The notes under the pieces were generated by a model. That model did no database searches. It worked only from the letters and a program-made list of their open reading frames with translations, and was not told the DNA's origin. From assembly GCA_046294815.1 (NCBI GenBank), contig JBKBOJ010000002.1, positions 13,336 to 77,335 of the forward strand: DNA of 64,000 nucleotides. The letters are read 5' to 3'. Position 1 is the first letter of the stretch. Each line of letters begins with the position of its first letter. This document shows positions 1 to 7,710 of this stretch, piece by piece. Position numbers and translations under genes: made by a program. Origin of the DNA: Pelomonas sp046294815. GTDB taxonomy: Bacteria > Pseudomonadota > Gammaproteobacteria > Burkholderiales > Burkholderiaceae_C.

Positions 1-34
1 CGCGCGCTTTCACCTGCACCGCACTGGAGACACG

Positions 35-967
35 ATGGTTCCCGCCCCCCTGCACGACCGCGACGGCAAGATCTGGATGGACGGCGAACTCGTCGATTGG
101 CGCGACGCCAAGATCCACGTGCTGACCCACACGCTGCACTATGGCTGCGGCGCCTTCGAGGGCGTGCGCGCCTACGACACCGTGGGCGGCACGGCCATCT
201 TCCGGCTGCAGGAGCACACCCAGCGCCTGTTCAATAGCGCCAAGATCCTGCGCATGAAGATCCCCTTCTCGCAGGAGCAGGTCAACGCGGCGCAACGCGA
301 GGTCGTCAAGGCCAACGGCCTGAAGAGCGCCTACATCCGCCCGCTGATCTGGATCGGCTCCGAGAAGCTGGGCGTCAGCCCCAAGGGCAACCAGGTGCAC
401 CTGATGGTGGCCGCATGGAGCTGGGGTGCCTACCTGGGCGAGGACGGCATGAAGCGCGGCATCCGCGTGAAGACCAGCTCCTACACCCGCCACCACGTCA
501 ACATCACGATGACGCAGGCCAAGACGGTGTCCAACTACACCAACTCCATCCTCGCGAACATGGAAGCCACCGACGAGGGCTACGACGAGGCGCTGCTGCT
601 GGACGCCTCGGGCTTCGTCAGCGAGGGCGCGGGCGAGAACCTGTTCATCATCAAGAACGGCGTGGTCTACACGCCCGACCTGTCGGCCGGCGCACTCAAC
701 GGCATCACGCGCAACACCATCTTCTCGATCTGCCAGGACCTGGGCCTGAAGCTGGTGGAGAAGCGAATCACCCGCGACGAGGTCTACATCTGCGACGAGG
801 CCTTCTTCACCGGCACCGCCGCCGAGGTGACGCCCATCCGCGAGCTGGACCGCATCGAGATCGGCAGCGGCGCGCGCGGCCCCATCACCGAGCAGATCCA
901 GTCGGCCTTCTTCGACATCGTCAATGGCCGCAATCCCAAGTACGCCCACTGGCTGACCGCCTGCTGA
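35..967 (+). CDS. ilvE: Branched-chain amino acid aminotransferase
   Basis: A 310-residue PLP-dependent class IV aminotransferase. It performs the last transamination of Leu, Ile and Val synthesis, using glutamate as amino donor, in the cytoplasm. The N-terminal HYGCGAFEGVRAY segment and the later YTNSILANMEA, EALLLDASGFVSEGAGENLF and FFTGTAAEVTPI blocks are typical of IlvE, and the length is normal. The ATG at 35 is used because it directly precedes the conserved start of the fold. The next gene follows after 20 bp on the same strand, so IlvE probably heads the short operon up to 3142. Its promoter may lie before the window. Confidence 0.97.
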   Translation: MVPAPLHDRDGKIWMDGELVDWRDAKIHVLTHTLHYGCGAFEGVRAYDTVGGTAIFRLQEHTQRLFNSAKILRMKIPFSQEQVNAAQREVVKANGLKSAYIRPLIWIGSEKLGVSPKGNQVHLMVAAWSWGAYLGEDGMKRGIRVKTSSYTRHHVNITMTQAKTVSNYTNSILANMEATDEGYDEALLLDASGFVSEGAGENLFIIKNGVVYTPDLSAGALNGITRNTIFSICQDLGLKLVEKRITRDEVYICDEAFFTGTAAEVTPIRELDRIEIGSGARGPITEQIQSAFFDIVNGRNPKYAHWLTAC

Positions 968-987
968 GCGCCGCCCGAGCCCCATCC

Positions 988-1203
988 ATGAGCACCGCCA
1001 CCAAAGCCCCCGCCATCGTCGAAGTGACCGCCAAGGACCTGCAAGGCCCCGGCGTCGTCGCCTGCCCCAATCCCAAGATGGCGCTGTGGAGCAACCACCC
1101 GCGCGTCTTCATCGACCTCAGCCATGAGGGACAGGGCCAGTGCCCCTACTGCGGCACGGTCTACAAGCTCAAGGCCGGCGAGGTGATCTCCGGCCACCAC
1201 TGA
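988..1203 (+). CDS. Small zinc-finger protein (zf-CHCC type)
   Basis: A 71-residue protein with the ATG at 988. It carries a His, the dyad CPYCGTVY near residues 52-59 and further His residues at the end. This matches the zf-CHCC family, related to the small zinc-binding subunit of respiratory complex I (NDUFS6-like). In Burkholderiales a gene of this kind commonly follows ilvE. The predicted zinc ligands are the N-terminal Cys (residue 26), a His and the CxxC pair; binding itself is inferred. The next gene starts 3 bp after its stop, so translation is probably coupled. The exact cellular role is unknown. Confidence 0.88.
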   Translation: MSTATKAPAIVEVTAKDLQGPGVVACPNPKMALWSNHPRVFIDLSHEGQGQCPYCGTVYKLKAGEVISGHH

Positions 1204-1205
1204 CG

Positions 1206-1649
1206 ATGCCGCGCTCCGCCGCCCAGCAGGCCGTGCTGCTGGCCTCGCCCGAGGACACCGAGGCCCAGTTCTACGACGCCTTGCAGCGTGCCGACCTGGA
1301 CCTCCTGATGGCGCTGTGGGCCGATGAGGACGAGGTCGCCTGCGTGCACCCGGGCGGGCCGCGCCTCGTGGGCTTGACCGCCATCCGCGCTGCGTTCGAC
1401 ACGGTCTTCCAGCGCGGCCCCGTCGACGTCCACCCCGAGCGCGTGCGCCGCCTGCACAGCGGCGACTGCGCCATCCACCACGTGCTGGAGCGCGTGCAGC
1501 TCAAGGGCGATGCGCAGCAGGCCTGGGTCATCGCGACCAACGTCTACCTGAAGACGGCACTGGGCTGGCGCCTGGTGCTGCACCACGCCAGCCCCGGCAA
1601 CGCCGGTGACGTCCAGGAACTCGTCGCCGAGGCCGGCATCCTGCACTGA
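1206..1649 (+). CDS. NTF2-like (YybH/SnoaL-type) protein
   Basis: A 147-residue protein starting at ATG 1206, 3 bp after the preceding stop. The pattern of an N-terminal helix with FYDALQRADLDLLMALW, then DEVACVHPGG, RLVGLTAIRAAF and a C-terminal WRLVLHHASP strand, is characteristic of small NTF2-like cone-fold proteins of the YybH/DUF4440 group. These form a pocket for small ligands, but no substrate can be deduced. The longer reading frame upstream runs through the zinc-finger gene and is not the likely start. The TGA overlaps the following ATG by one base, so this and the hydrolase gene are probably translated together. Confidence 0.85.
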   Translation: MPRSAAQQAVLLASPEDTEAQFYDALQRADLDLLMALWADEDEVACVHPGGPRLVGLTAIRAAFDTVFQRGPVDVHPERVRRLHSGDCAIHHVLERVQLKGDAQQAWVIATNVYLKTALGWRLVLHHASPGNAGDVQELVAEAGILH

Positions 1650-2614
1650 TGCAGTACCGCGCCCCGCGATGGCTGCCCGGCGGTCATGCCCAGACCATCT
1701 GGCCGGCCCTCTTCAGCCGCCGCCACGACGGCACGCCGCCGCACTGGACCCGCGAGCGCTGGGACACGCCGGACGGCGACTTCATCGACGTCGACTTCCT
1801 CGCCGACAGCCCGCCAGGCGCGCCGCTGCTGGTGCTGTTCCACGGGCTGGAAGGCGACCGCCACAGCCACTCCAGCATCGCCTTCGCCAGCGTGGCCCGC
1901 GCGCGCGGCTGGGCGATGGCGCTGCCGCACTTCCGCGGCTGCTCGGGCGAACTGAACCGCGCGCCGCGCGCCTATCACTCGGGCGACTACGAGGAGGTCG
2001 GCTGGATCCTGCAGCGCCTGCGCGAGCGCCACGGCGCGCCGCTGCTGGCCGCCGGCGTGTCGCTGGGCGGCAATGCGCTGCTGCGCTGGGCCGAGGAGGC
2101 CGGCGCCACCGCAGCGCACACCGCCCACGCGGTCTGCTCGATCTGCGCGCCCATCGACCTGGCCGCCGCCGGCGCCGCCATCGACCGTGGTTTCAACAAG
2201 CAGGTCTATGCGCGGCGCTTCCTGCGCACCATGATCCCCAAGGCGCTGCGCAAGCTGCAGCAGCATCCCGGCCTGTTCGACGGCGAGCGCCTGAAGCGCG
2301 CCACCACGATCTACGAGTTCGACAACCTGTTCACGGCGCCGCTGCACGGCTTCCGTGACACCGACGACTACTGGGCCCGCGCCGCCGCCAAGCCCCACCT
2401 GCACCGCATCCGCATCCCGGCGCTGGTGCTGAACGCGCGCAACGACCCCTTCGTGCCCGGGCACAGCCTGCCCCACGCCGCTGAAGTGGGCGCCTATGTG
2501 ACACTCTGGCAGCCCGGCCACGGCGGCCATGTCGGATTCGCCCAGGGCCGGCTGCCCGGCCACTTGCTGACCATGCCCGAGCAGGTCTGCGACTGGCTGG
2601 GCCGGCATCGCTGA
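1649..2614 (+). CDS. Alpha/beta hydrolase, YheT family
   Basis: A 321-residue hydrolase of the YheT/UPF0017 group. The N-terminal LPGGHAQTIWPAL motif is diagnostic. The nucleophile elbow GVSLGGNALLRW supplies the Ser, DPFVPGHSLP carries the probable Asp, and GHGGHVGF carries the catalytic His. The protein is cytoplasmic with no signal peptide. The substrate in bacteria is unknown; the family is related to eukaryotic ABHD1/3 lipases. The start overlaps the upstream stop (TGATG). The next gene follows after 12 bp. Confidence 0.9.
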   Translation: MQYRAPRWLPGGHAQTIWPALFSRRHDGTPPHWTRERWDTPDGDFIDVDFLADSPPGAPLLVLFHGLEGDRHSHSSIAFASVARARGWAMALPHFRGCSGELNRAPRAYHSGDYEEVGWILQRLRERHGAPLLAAGVSLGGNALLRWAEEAGATAAHTAHAVCSICAPIDLAAAGAAIDRGFNKQVYARRFLRTMIPKALRKLQQHPGLFDGERLKRATTIYEFDNLFTAPLHGFRDTDDYWARAAAKPHLHRIRIPALVLNARNDPFVPGHSLPHAAEVGAYVTLWQPGHGGHVGFAQGRLPGHLLTMPEQVCDWLGRHR

Positions 2615-2626
2615 AGGACGCGCGCG

Positions 2627-3142
2627 ATGGATGACATCGTTCAAGCAGCACTGAAGAAGTGGCCCAACGTGCCGCACTGCTACGGCTGGCTGGCACTCGA
2701 CGCGCGCGGCGACTGGTACATGCGCGACGAGCGCATCCAGCGCGCCGGCCCCTTCCCGCGTGTGAAGGGCAGCCGCATCGACCATGACAAGCTGTTGGCC
2801 TTCATCGGCCGCAACTACGACGCCGACGAGCGCGGCGCCTGGTTCTTCCAGAACGGCCCGCAGCGCGTCTACGTGGAGCTGGAATGCACGCCCTGGATCT
2901 GGCGGCTGCAGCCCGATGGCCGCGTGCTCAGCCACACCGGCCGGGCGGCACAGGTGCAGTCCGTCTGGCTGGACGAGGCCGGCCGCCTCTACCTGGACAC
3001 CGACCTCGGCCTGGGCCTGGTGCACACCCAGGACATGGCCCTGGCCGCCGAGGCCGTGGAGGCCGGCCGCTGGACGCCGCAGGACTGCATCGCCGCCAAG
3101 CTGCCCGCCACCCACCACTTCCAGCGCCGACCGCAGCCGTGA
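2627..3142 (+). CDS. Conserved protein of unknown function (DUF2944/2946-like)
   Basis: A 171-residue soluble protein beginning MDDIVQAALKKWPNVPHCYGW. The pattern of KWPNVPHCYGWLALD, the segment with GAWFFQNGPQRVYVELE, and LYLDTDLGLGLVH is that of a conserved betaproteobacterial family of unknown function. I recall it under a DUF2944/DUF2946 label but am not sure of the number. No signal peptide, transmembrane segment or catalytic motif is seen. It is the last gene of the ilvE-led run and is followed at once by a strong hairpin terminator. Confidence 0.8.
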   Translation: MDDIVQAALKKWPNVPHCYGWLALDARGDWYMRDERIQRAGPFPRVKGSRIDHDKLLAFIGRNYDADERGAWFFQNGPQRVYVELECTPWIWRLQPDGRVLSHTGRAAQVQSVWLDEAGRLYLDTDLGLGLVHTQDMALAAEAVEAGRWTPQDCIAAKLPATHHFQRRPQP

Positions 3143-3151
3143 TGCGGGCAC

Positions 3152-3177
3152 AAAAAAGCCCGCTCGCGGCGGGCTTT
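3152..3177. terminator. Bidirectional intrinsic terminator
   Basis: A GCCCGC / GCGGGC stem with a 5-base loop is flanked by an A run on the left and a T run on the right, giving a hairpin that works in both directions. It sits 9 bp after the + gene ending at 3142 and 24 bp after the stop of the - strand cytochrome (3201), so it ends both transcripts. Confidence 0.85.
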
Positions 3178-3200
3178 GCTCTGGCAGCGACGAGGCGGCT

Positions 3201-3737
3201 TCAGTTCGCAGCCGAGGCAGCCGAGGCCGGTGCCTTGGGCTCGTCAAACTTCGCACCGCCCTGGTTGGCCATGTAGACCACCGCGCGGTGGATCTCGAAG
3301 TCGCTGAAATCACCGCCGCCCTGCGCGCCCATGTTGCCCTTGCCCTTCAGCGCGGAGTTCACCAGCGCCTCGACACCGGCCTTGATGCGCGGCCCCCAAG
3401 CCGCCGCATCACCCAGCTTGGGGGCGCCGGCCGCGCCGGTGGCGTGGCAGGCGGCGCACTGTGCCTGAAAGACCTGCTCGCCGGTCTTCAGCGAGGCCGC
3501 ATCGTTGGCATCCTTGACCTCCACGCGACCCACCGGCGCGATGCGCGCGGCGACCAACTCGCCGTCCAGCGCGCCCGTGCCGGCAGCCGGCTTGGCGGCC
3601 GTGCTGACGTAGTTGGCCAGCAGGATGATGACGAGCACGGGCACCAGGAAGGCCAAGAACACGGCCCAGGCAAGCTGCTTGGGCGTCTTGATCGGGCCCG
3701 TGTGGGCGTCGTCGTGGTGATCGTGGCTGGCGCTCAT
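3201..3737 (-). CDS. Membrane-anchored cytochrome c5
   Basis: A 178-residue c-type cytochrome. After a His/Asp-rich cytoplasmic N-terminus there is one membrane helix (about residues 23-42, LAWAVFLAFLVPVLVIILLA). A linker and a cytochrome c domain follow, with the heme-binding CAACH and a later Met in the KGNMGAQGG region as probable sixth ligand. The short spacing and GGGDFSD signature fit cytochrome c5. It probably passes electrons between quinol-oxidising complexes and a terminal oxidase at the periplasmic face. An AGAGGA ribosome-binding site lies a few bases before the ATG. A good -10 box lies at 3824-3829. Confidence 0.92.
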   Translation of the reverse strand: MSASHDHHDDAHTGPIKTPKQLAWAVFLAFLVPVLVIILLANYVSTAAKPAAGTGALDGELVAARIAPVGRVEVKDANDAASLKTGEQVFQAQCAACHATGAAGAPKLGDAAAWGPRIKAGVEALVNSALKGKGNMGAQGGGDFSDFEIHRAVVYMANQGGAKFDEPKAPASAASAAN

Positions 3738-3823
3738 GGATTCCTCTTGTCGATCCTTGTCGGTCTTCTTGGAAGCTCTTCTTTCGCGTACCCGTCCTGC
3801 GACGCGCCACGAAAAACCGCCGA

Positions 3824-3829
3824 ATTATA
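3824..3829 (-). promoter_or_regulatory. -10 box upstream of cytochrome c5
   Basis: On the - strand this is a perfect TATAAT, about 90 bp before the cytochrome ATG. No convincing -35 hexamer lies at 16-18 bp, so the promoter call rests on the -10 box and its position. Confidence 0.4.
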
Positions 3830-3872
3830 GGCACCCCCCATGCACCGCCCCGGATGGGTGGAACCCCTCTGT

Positions 3873-3878
3873 TAGAAT
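3873..3878 (+). promoter_or_regulatory. Probable tRNA-Arg -10 box
   Basis: TAGAAT ends 10 bases before the mature tRNA 5' end, where a -10 box for a short-leader tRNA transcript would be expected. The -35 region is not recognisable. Confidence 0.35.
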
Positions 3879-3888
3879 CCGCAGCTTC

Positions 3889-3964
3889 GCGCCCGTAGCT
3901 CAATGGATAGAGTACTGCCCTCCGAAGGCAGGGGTTGCTGGTTCGATCCCAGCCGGGCGCGCCA
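3889..3964 (+). tRNA. tRNA-Arg (CCG anticodon)
   Basis: A complete 76-base cloverleaf. Acceptor arms GCGCCCG and CGGGCGC pair over seven bases, followed by discriminator G and an encoded CCA. The D arm contains TAGCTCAATGGATAGAG. The anticodon arm pairs CTGCC with GGCAG around the loop CTCCGAA, giving anticodon CCG, which reads CGG. The T arm is GCTGG TTCGATC CCAGC. It stands alone, with its own terminator 17 bases downstream. Bacterial tRNA genes are common integration sites, but no integrase or repeated 3' end is seen nearby. Confidence 0.97.
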
Positions 3965-3980
3965 AGAACAGCAAAGACAT

Positions 3981-4002
3981 ACGCCACCTTCGGGTGGCGT
4001 TT
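3981..4002 (+). terminator. Intrinsic terminator of tRNA-Arg
   Basis: An 8-bp perfect stem, ACGCCACC and GGTGGCGT, closes a TTCG tetraloop and runs into TTT. The stable tetraloop and the distance from the tRNA 3' end make it the likely end of the tRNA transcript. Confidence 0.85.
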
Positions 4003-4132
4003 GCACTTCTGGCAGGCCAGAAGCAGGCCACCGCTCGACCGCGCCCGACTTTTCCGTCAAGCGCAACGTCAGGCCAGCGCAGCACGCGCGCTCGGGCTCG
4101 ACGATGGCCGGATGGCCCGGTCGATTCGCGGC

Positions 4133-5614
4133 TCAGTGCCCCATCAGGATGTTGTCGGCGACGTCCTTGTCATGCACGCCGAACTTGTCGACCAAGGTGG
4201 CGCTGGCCTGGTTGAGCCCGAGCACCTCCACCTCTACGCCCTTGCGGCGGAACTTGAGCACCACCTTGTCCAGTGCGCTCACGGCCGTGATGTCCCAGAA
4301 GTGGGCATGCGTCAGGTCAATGCGGACCTTGCGCACAGCGGCATCGAAATCAAACGCATCGACAAACCGCTCGGCCGACGCGAAGAAAACCTGGCCGTAA
4401 ATCTCATAGCTGCGCGTCTGCCCCTCGTCCTCGGACTTCACCTCAATGAGCAGAATCTGAGCGATCTTGTGGGCGAAGAAGAAACCCGACAACAACACGC
4501 CGGTCAGCACGCCGCGCGCCAGGTCATGGGTGTAGACCGTGACGGCCACCGTTGCCAGCATGACGAAGCTCGAACTTTTCGGGTGCTCCCGCAGGTTCCT
4601 GAACGAAGCCCAGTTGAAGGTGCCGATGGACACCATCACCATCACCGCGACGAGCGCGGCCATCGGAATCTGCTTGACCCAGTCGCCCAGGAACACGACC
4701 AGGATCAGCAGCAGCACCCCCGCGACCAGCGTAGACAGGCGCGTCCGACCACCCGACTTCACGTTGATGACGGACTGGCCAATCATGGCGCAGCCCGCCA
4801 TGCCGCCGATGAAACCGGTGGCGATGTTGGCGATGCCCTGCCCCACGCACTCACGGTTCTTGTTGCTCTTGGTGTCGGTCATCTCGTCCACGATGGTGGC
4901 CGTCATCAGTGACTCCAAGAGACCAACCACCATCAGCGTGACCGAGTAAGGCAGGATGATGCGCAACGTCTCCCAATTGAGCGGCACGTCCGGCAAGACG
5001 AAGACCGGCAAGCTGCTGGGCAACTCACCCATGTCACCCACCTTGCGGATGTCCAGGCCGAGGTAGATGGACACGCCGGTGAGCACAACGATGGCGACGA
5101 GCGGCGATGGCACGGCCTTGGTGACGTAGGGCAGCCCGTAGATGATGGCCAGGCCGGCGGCCGTCATCGCATAGACCTGCCAGCTCACATTCGTCAGCTC
5201 GGGCAACTGAGCCAGGAAGATGAGGATGGCCAGCGCGTTGACGAAGCCGGTCACCACCGAGCGGGAGACGAAGCGCATCAAGGCGCCCAGCTTGGCCCAG
5301 CCGGCGAGGATCTGCAGCACGCCGGTCAGCACTGTGGCGGCGAGCAGGTATTGCAGGCCATGCTCCTTGACCAGCGAGGCGATCACCAGCGCCATGGCGC
5401 CAGTGGCCGCCGAAATCATGCCCGGGCGCCCACCTGCGAAGGCAATGATGGTGGCGATGGAAAACGAGGCATACAGGCCAACCTTCGGGTCCACCCCCGC
5501 GATGATGGAAAAAGCGATGGCTTCGGGAATCAGGGCCAGTGCAACCACCAGGCCGGCGAGCACATCGTTGCGGACATTGGAAAACCAGTCCAGCTTCAGA
5601 GATTGGAGCGACAT
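4133..5614 (-). CDS. SulP-family inorganic anion transporter
   Basis: A 493-residue multi-spanning transporter. The N-terminal DVLAGLVVALALIPEAIAFS and VGLYASFSIATIIAFAGGRPG blocks are SulP hallmarks. About ten or more hydrophobic segments follow, and the last 100 or so residues form a STAS domain (YGQVFFASAERFVDAF, then DITAVSALDKVV). Family members carry sulfate, bicarbonate or other anions; the substrate cannot be told from sequence. I chose the ATG at 5614 (MSLQSL) over a TTG 21 bases upstream. Neither has a clear ribosome-binding site. The gene is flanked by tRNA-Arg and the oppositely oriented Anbu gene. Confidence 0.92.
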   Translation of the reverse strand: MSLQSLKLDWFSNVRNDVLAGLVVALALIPEAIAFSIIAGVDPKVGLYASFSIATIIAFAGGRPGMISAATGAMALVIASLVKEHGLQYLLAATVLTGVLQILAGWAKLGALMRFVSRSVVTGFVNALAILIFLAQLPELTNVSWQVYAMTAAGLAIIYGLPYVTKAVPSPLVAIVVLTGVSIYLGLDIRKVGDMGELPSSLPVFVLPDVPLNWETLRIILPYSVTLMVVGLLESLMTATIVDEMTDTKSNKNRECVGQGIANIATGFIGGMAGCAMIGQSVINVKSGGRTRLSTLVAGVLLLILVVFLGDWVKQIPMAALVAVMVMVSIGTFNWASFRNLREHPKSSSFVMLATVAVTVYTHDLARGVLTGVLLSGFFFAHKIAQILLIEVKSEDEGQTRSYEIYGQVFFASAERFVDAFDFDAAVRKVRIDLTHAHFWDITAVSALDKVVLKFRRKGVEVEVLGLNQASATLVDKFGVHDKDVADNILMGH

Positions 5615-5869
5615 AGGGACAGGGGGCCGGCGCAAACGCGCGGCCCGTATTCAAAGTGGAGACAGACCAGAGATCGCGCCTGGCGGACAAGCAGGCGCAA
5701 GCATCGACGCAGGGCGAGGAGCCCGTGCTGCTTTAAGGTGGCGTGACCGAGCAGAAATAGCCGCGTGGCAACCCCGAGCCTCGGCAGTTCACCGACTGAT
5801 CTTGTTGAGGTTGCGCGTGTCGGGGCATCGCTCAATTTTATCGCAGGCGGTCTCGCGACCTTCGGCGCG
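5615..5869. other. Intergenic region before Anbu; no gene recognised
   Basis: The space between the divergent SulP and Anbu genes is 437 bp, and this is its SulP-proximal part. Frames open through it are GC-rich and unlike known proteins. An AT-richer patch near 5832-5843 (TCAATTTTATCG) could hold the Anbu promoter, but no -35/-10 pair is clear. Confidence 0.4.
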
Positions 5870-6055
5870 ATGCAGGGCATGCGCCAGCTGGGGCAACAGC
5901 CCGTGCGCATGGACAACACCGGCCTGCAAGCCACGCTGGGCCACGAGCCGCCCACGCCACTGGACGAGGCGACGCTGCGTGTCCTGGCCTGCCTGCCGCC
6001 GGCACGGGGCGCTCGCGATAATCGCGCCAACCCCTTTGCACCGACCGCCCCATGA
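5870..6055 (+). CDS. Possible small protein overlapping the Anbu start
   Basis: An open frame with an ATG at 5870 gives 61 residues; an upstream GTG at 5765 would give 96. It ends with a TGA that shares ATGA with the Anbu start codon, an arrangement usual for translationally coupled genes. The segment PVRMDNTGLQATLGHEPPTPLDEATLRVLACLP has protein-like composition. There is no clear ribosome-binding site and I recognise no family. It may be a real small protein, a leader, or chance in GC-rich DNA. Confidence 0.3.
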   Translation: MQGMRQLGQQPVRMDNTGLQATLGHEPPTPLDEATLRVLACLPPARGARDNRANPFAPTAP

Positions 6056-6795
6056 CCTACTGCGTCGCGATGCGCCTGCGCGCCGGCCTGCTGTTCGCCT
6101 CCGACACCCGCACCAACGCCGGCGTGGACCACGTTGCCAGCTTCCGCAAGATGTACCAGTTCCAGATCCCGCACCAGCGCGAGATCGTGGTGCTGACCGC
6201 GGGCAACCTGGCCACGACGCAATCGGTGATGTCGCTGCTCAACGCGCGGCTGCAGGGCGAGGGCGAACATCTGCTCAACGTGCCGAGCCTGTACGACGCG
6301 GCCGTGCTGCTCGGCCGCACGCTCAAGGAGGTCATCGCCCGCGACAGCGAGTCCGGCACGCTGAACCCGCACGTGGACTTCGGCGCCAACTTCCTGCTGG
6401 GCGGCCAGATCCAGGGCGAAGGGCCGCGGCTGTTCCACATCTACCCGCAGGGCAACTTCATCGAGGCCACAGAGGACACGCCCTACTTCCAGATCGGCGA
6501 GAGCAAGTACGGCAAGCCCATCATCGACCGCGTCATCCGCTACGACACCACGGCGCTGGAAGAGGCGGCCAAGTGCACGCTGGTCAGCTTCGACTCCACG
6601 ATCCAGTCCAACCTGTCGGTCGGGCTGCCCATCGACATGGTGATACTGCGCGCCAACCGGTTCGAGCAGGCCATGCAGCCGCCGCACCGCATCGAACGCG
6701 ACGACCCCTACTTCCTGGCGCTGCGCAAGGGCTGGAGCGCCGGACTGCGCCGGGTCTTCGACGAGCTGCCCAACGCGCCGTGGTTCACCGCGTGA
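6052..6795 (+). CDS. Anbu-type proteasome homologue (peptidase)
   Basis: A 247-residue Ntn-hydrolase of the proteasome superfamily. It begins MTYCVAMR, so Thr2 would be the N-terminal nucleophile after Met removal. Asp18 (in FASDTRTNAGVD) and Lys33 (in SFRKM) complete the expected active-site set. TAGNLATTQSV, LGGQIQG and IGESKYGKPIIDR are typical of Anbu. Anbu forms ring-like or lock-washer assemblies; its substrates are unknown. In many bacteria it is encoded with an ATP-grasp enzyme, an alpha-E protein and a transglutaminase-like protein. None of these is here. The stop overlaps the next start (GTGA). Confidence 0.93.
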   Translation: MTYCVAMRLRAGLLFASDTRTNAGVDHVASFRKMYQFQIPHQREIVVLTAGNLATTQSVMSLLNARLQGEGEHLLNVPSLYDAAVLLGRTLKEVIARDSESGTLNPHVDFGANFLLGGQIQGEGPRLFHIYPQGNFIEATEDTPYFQIGESKYGKPIIDRVIRYDTTALEEAAKCTLVSFDSTIQSNLSVGLPIDMVILRANRFEQAMQPPHRIERDDPYFLALRKGWSAGLRRVFDELPNAPWFTA

Positions 6796-7700
6796 GGCGC
6801 CAGCACGGCACGCACGAGCTGCCGCTCGAGCCCTGGGCCCATGCGTCGCCCGTGACGGGCACGACGCTGCGCGGCTGGCGCACGCCGCCCAGTGGCCGCC
6901 CGCTGCTGCACTTCCTGCATGGCAACGGCTTCTGCGGCCGCGTGTACGAGCCCATGCTGCAGGTGCTGGCGCGCGACTTCGACCTGTGGCTGTGCGACGC
7001 GCCAGGCCATGGCGACAGCGACCCCATGCCCCGCTTCGCTGGCTGGAACCGCTGCGCCGACGCGGCGCTGGAGGCCTTGCAGGCCGGCCGCGCGGCCTAT
7101 GGCGACGTGCCGCTGATGGCCGTGGGCCACAGCTTCGGCGGCGTACAGACCGCGCTGCTGCTGGGCCAGCCAGGCCAGCCGTTCAGCCGCGCGGTGCTGT
7201 TGGACCCGGTGCTGTTTCCGCCTCCCATGCTGCTGGCCGCCCGGCTGCTGGGCCAGGCCGGCACGGGCTTGGTGAACCCGCTGGCACGCGCCACCCGGCG
7301 CCGCCGCCGCGCATGGCCCGGCCGCGAGCAGGCCCGCGAGGCCCTGCGCGGGCGCGGCACCTACCGCGGCTGGACCGAGGCCGCGCTGGACGCCTTCGTC
7401 ACGCACGCGCTGCGCGTCGGCCCGGACGGCCAGGCGCAGCTCAAATGCACGCCGGAGCTGGAGTCGACCATCTTCAGCACCATGCCCGAGCGGCTGTGGA
7501 GCCGGCTGCGCCGCATCCAGGTGCCGACACTGATCCTGCACGGCCGCGACACCATGCCCTTCGTGCAGGCCGGCGCCGCACGGGCACACCGGCACAACCC
7601 GTCGCACGTCCATGTGCAGGTGACGGCCGGCGGCCACTGCTTCATGCAGGAAGACCCCGCCGACGCTGCAGCCCGCGTGCGCGCCCACCTGCTGGGCTGA
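6792..7700 (+). CDS. Alpha/beta hydrolase
   Basis: A 302-residue alpha/beta-fold hydrolase. I place the start at GTG 6792, which overlaps the Anbu stop as GTGA; there is no in-frame ATG before the fold begins. Motifs are the oxyanion loop LHFLHGNGFCGRVYEP, the nucleophile elbow VGHSFGGVQTALL, a late Asp in LILHGRDTMPF and the catalytic His in GGHCFMQED. The substrate is unknown. Translational coupling to Anbu suggests the two proteins are made together, though a functional link is only inference. The next gene is convergent. Confidence 0.88.
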   Translation: MRRQHGTHELPLEPWAHASPVTGTTLRGWRTPPSGRPLLHFLHGNGFCGRVYEPMLQVLARDFDLWLCDAPGHGDSDPMPRFAGWNRCADAALEALQAGRAAYGDVPLMAVGHSFGGVQTALLLGQPGQPFSRAVLLDPVLFPPPMLLAARLLGQAGTGLVNPLARATRRRRRAWPGREQAREALRGRGTYRGWTEAALDAFVTHALRVGPDGQAQLKCTPELESTIFSTMPERLWSRLRRIQVPTLILHGRDTMPFVQAGAARAHRHNPSHVHVQVTAGGHCFMQEDPADAAARVRAHLLG

Positions 7701-7710
7701 GGCCTCAGCG

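Noticed and set aside
3889..3964. tRNA-Arg as an integration site for a genomic island
   Set aside because: No integrase, no repeat of the tRNA 3' end, and flanking genes are ordinary core genes.
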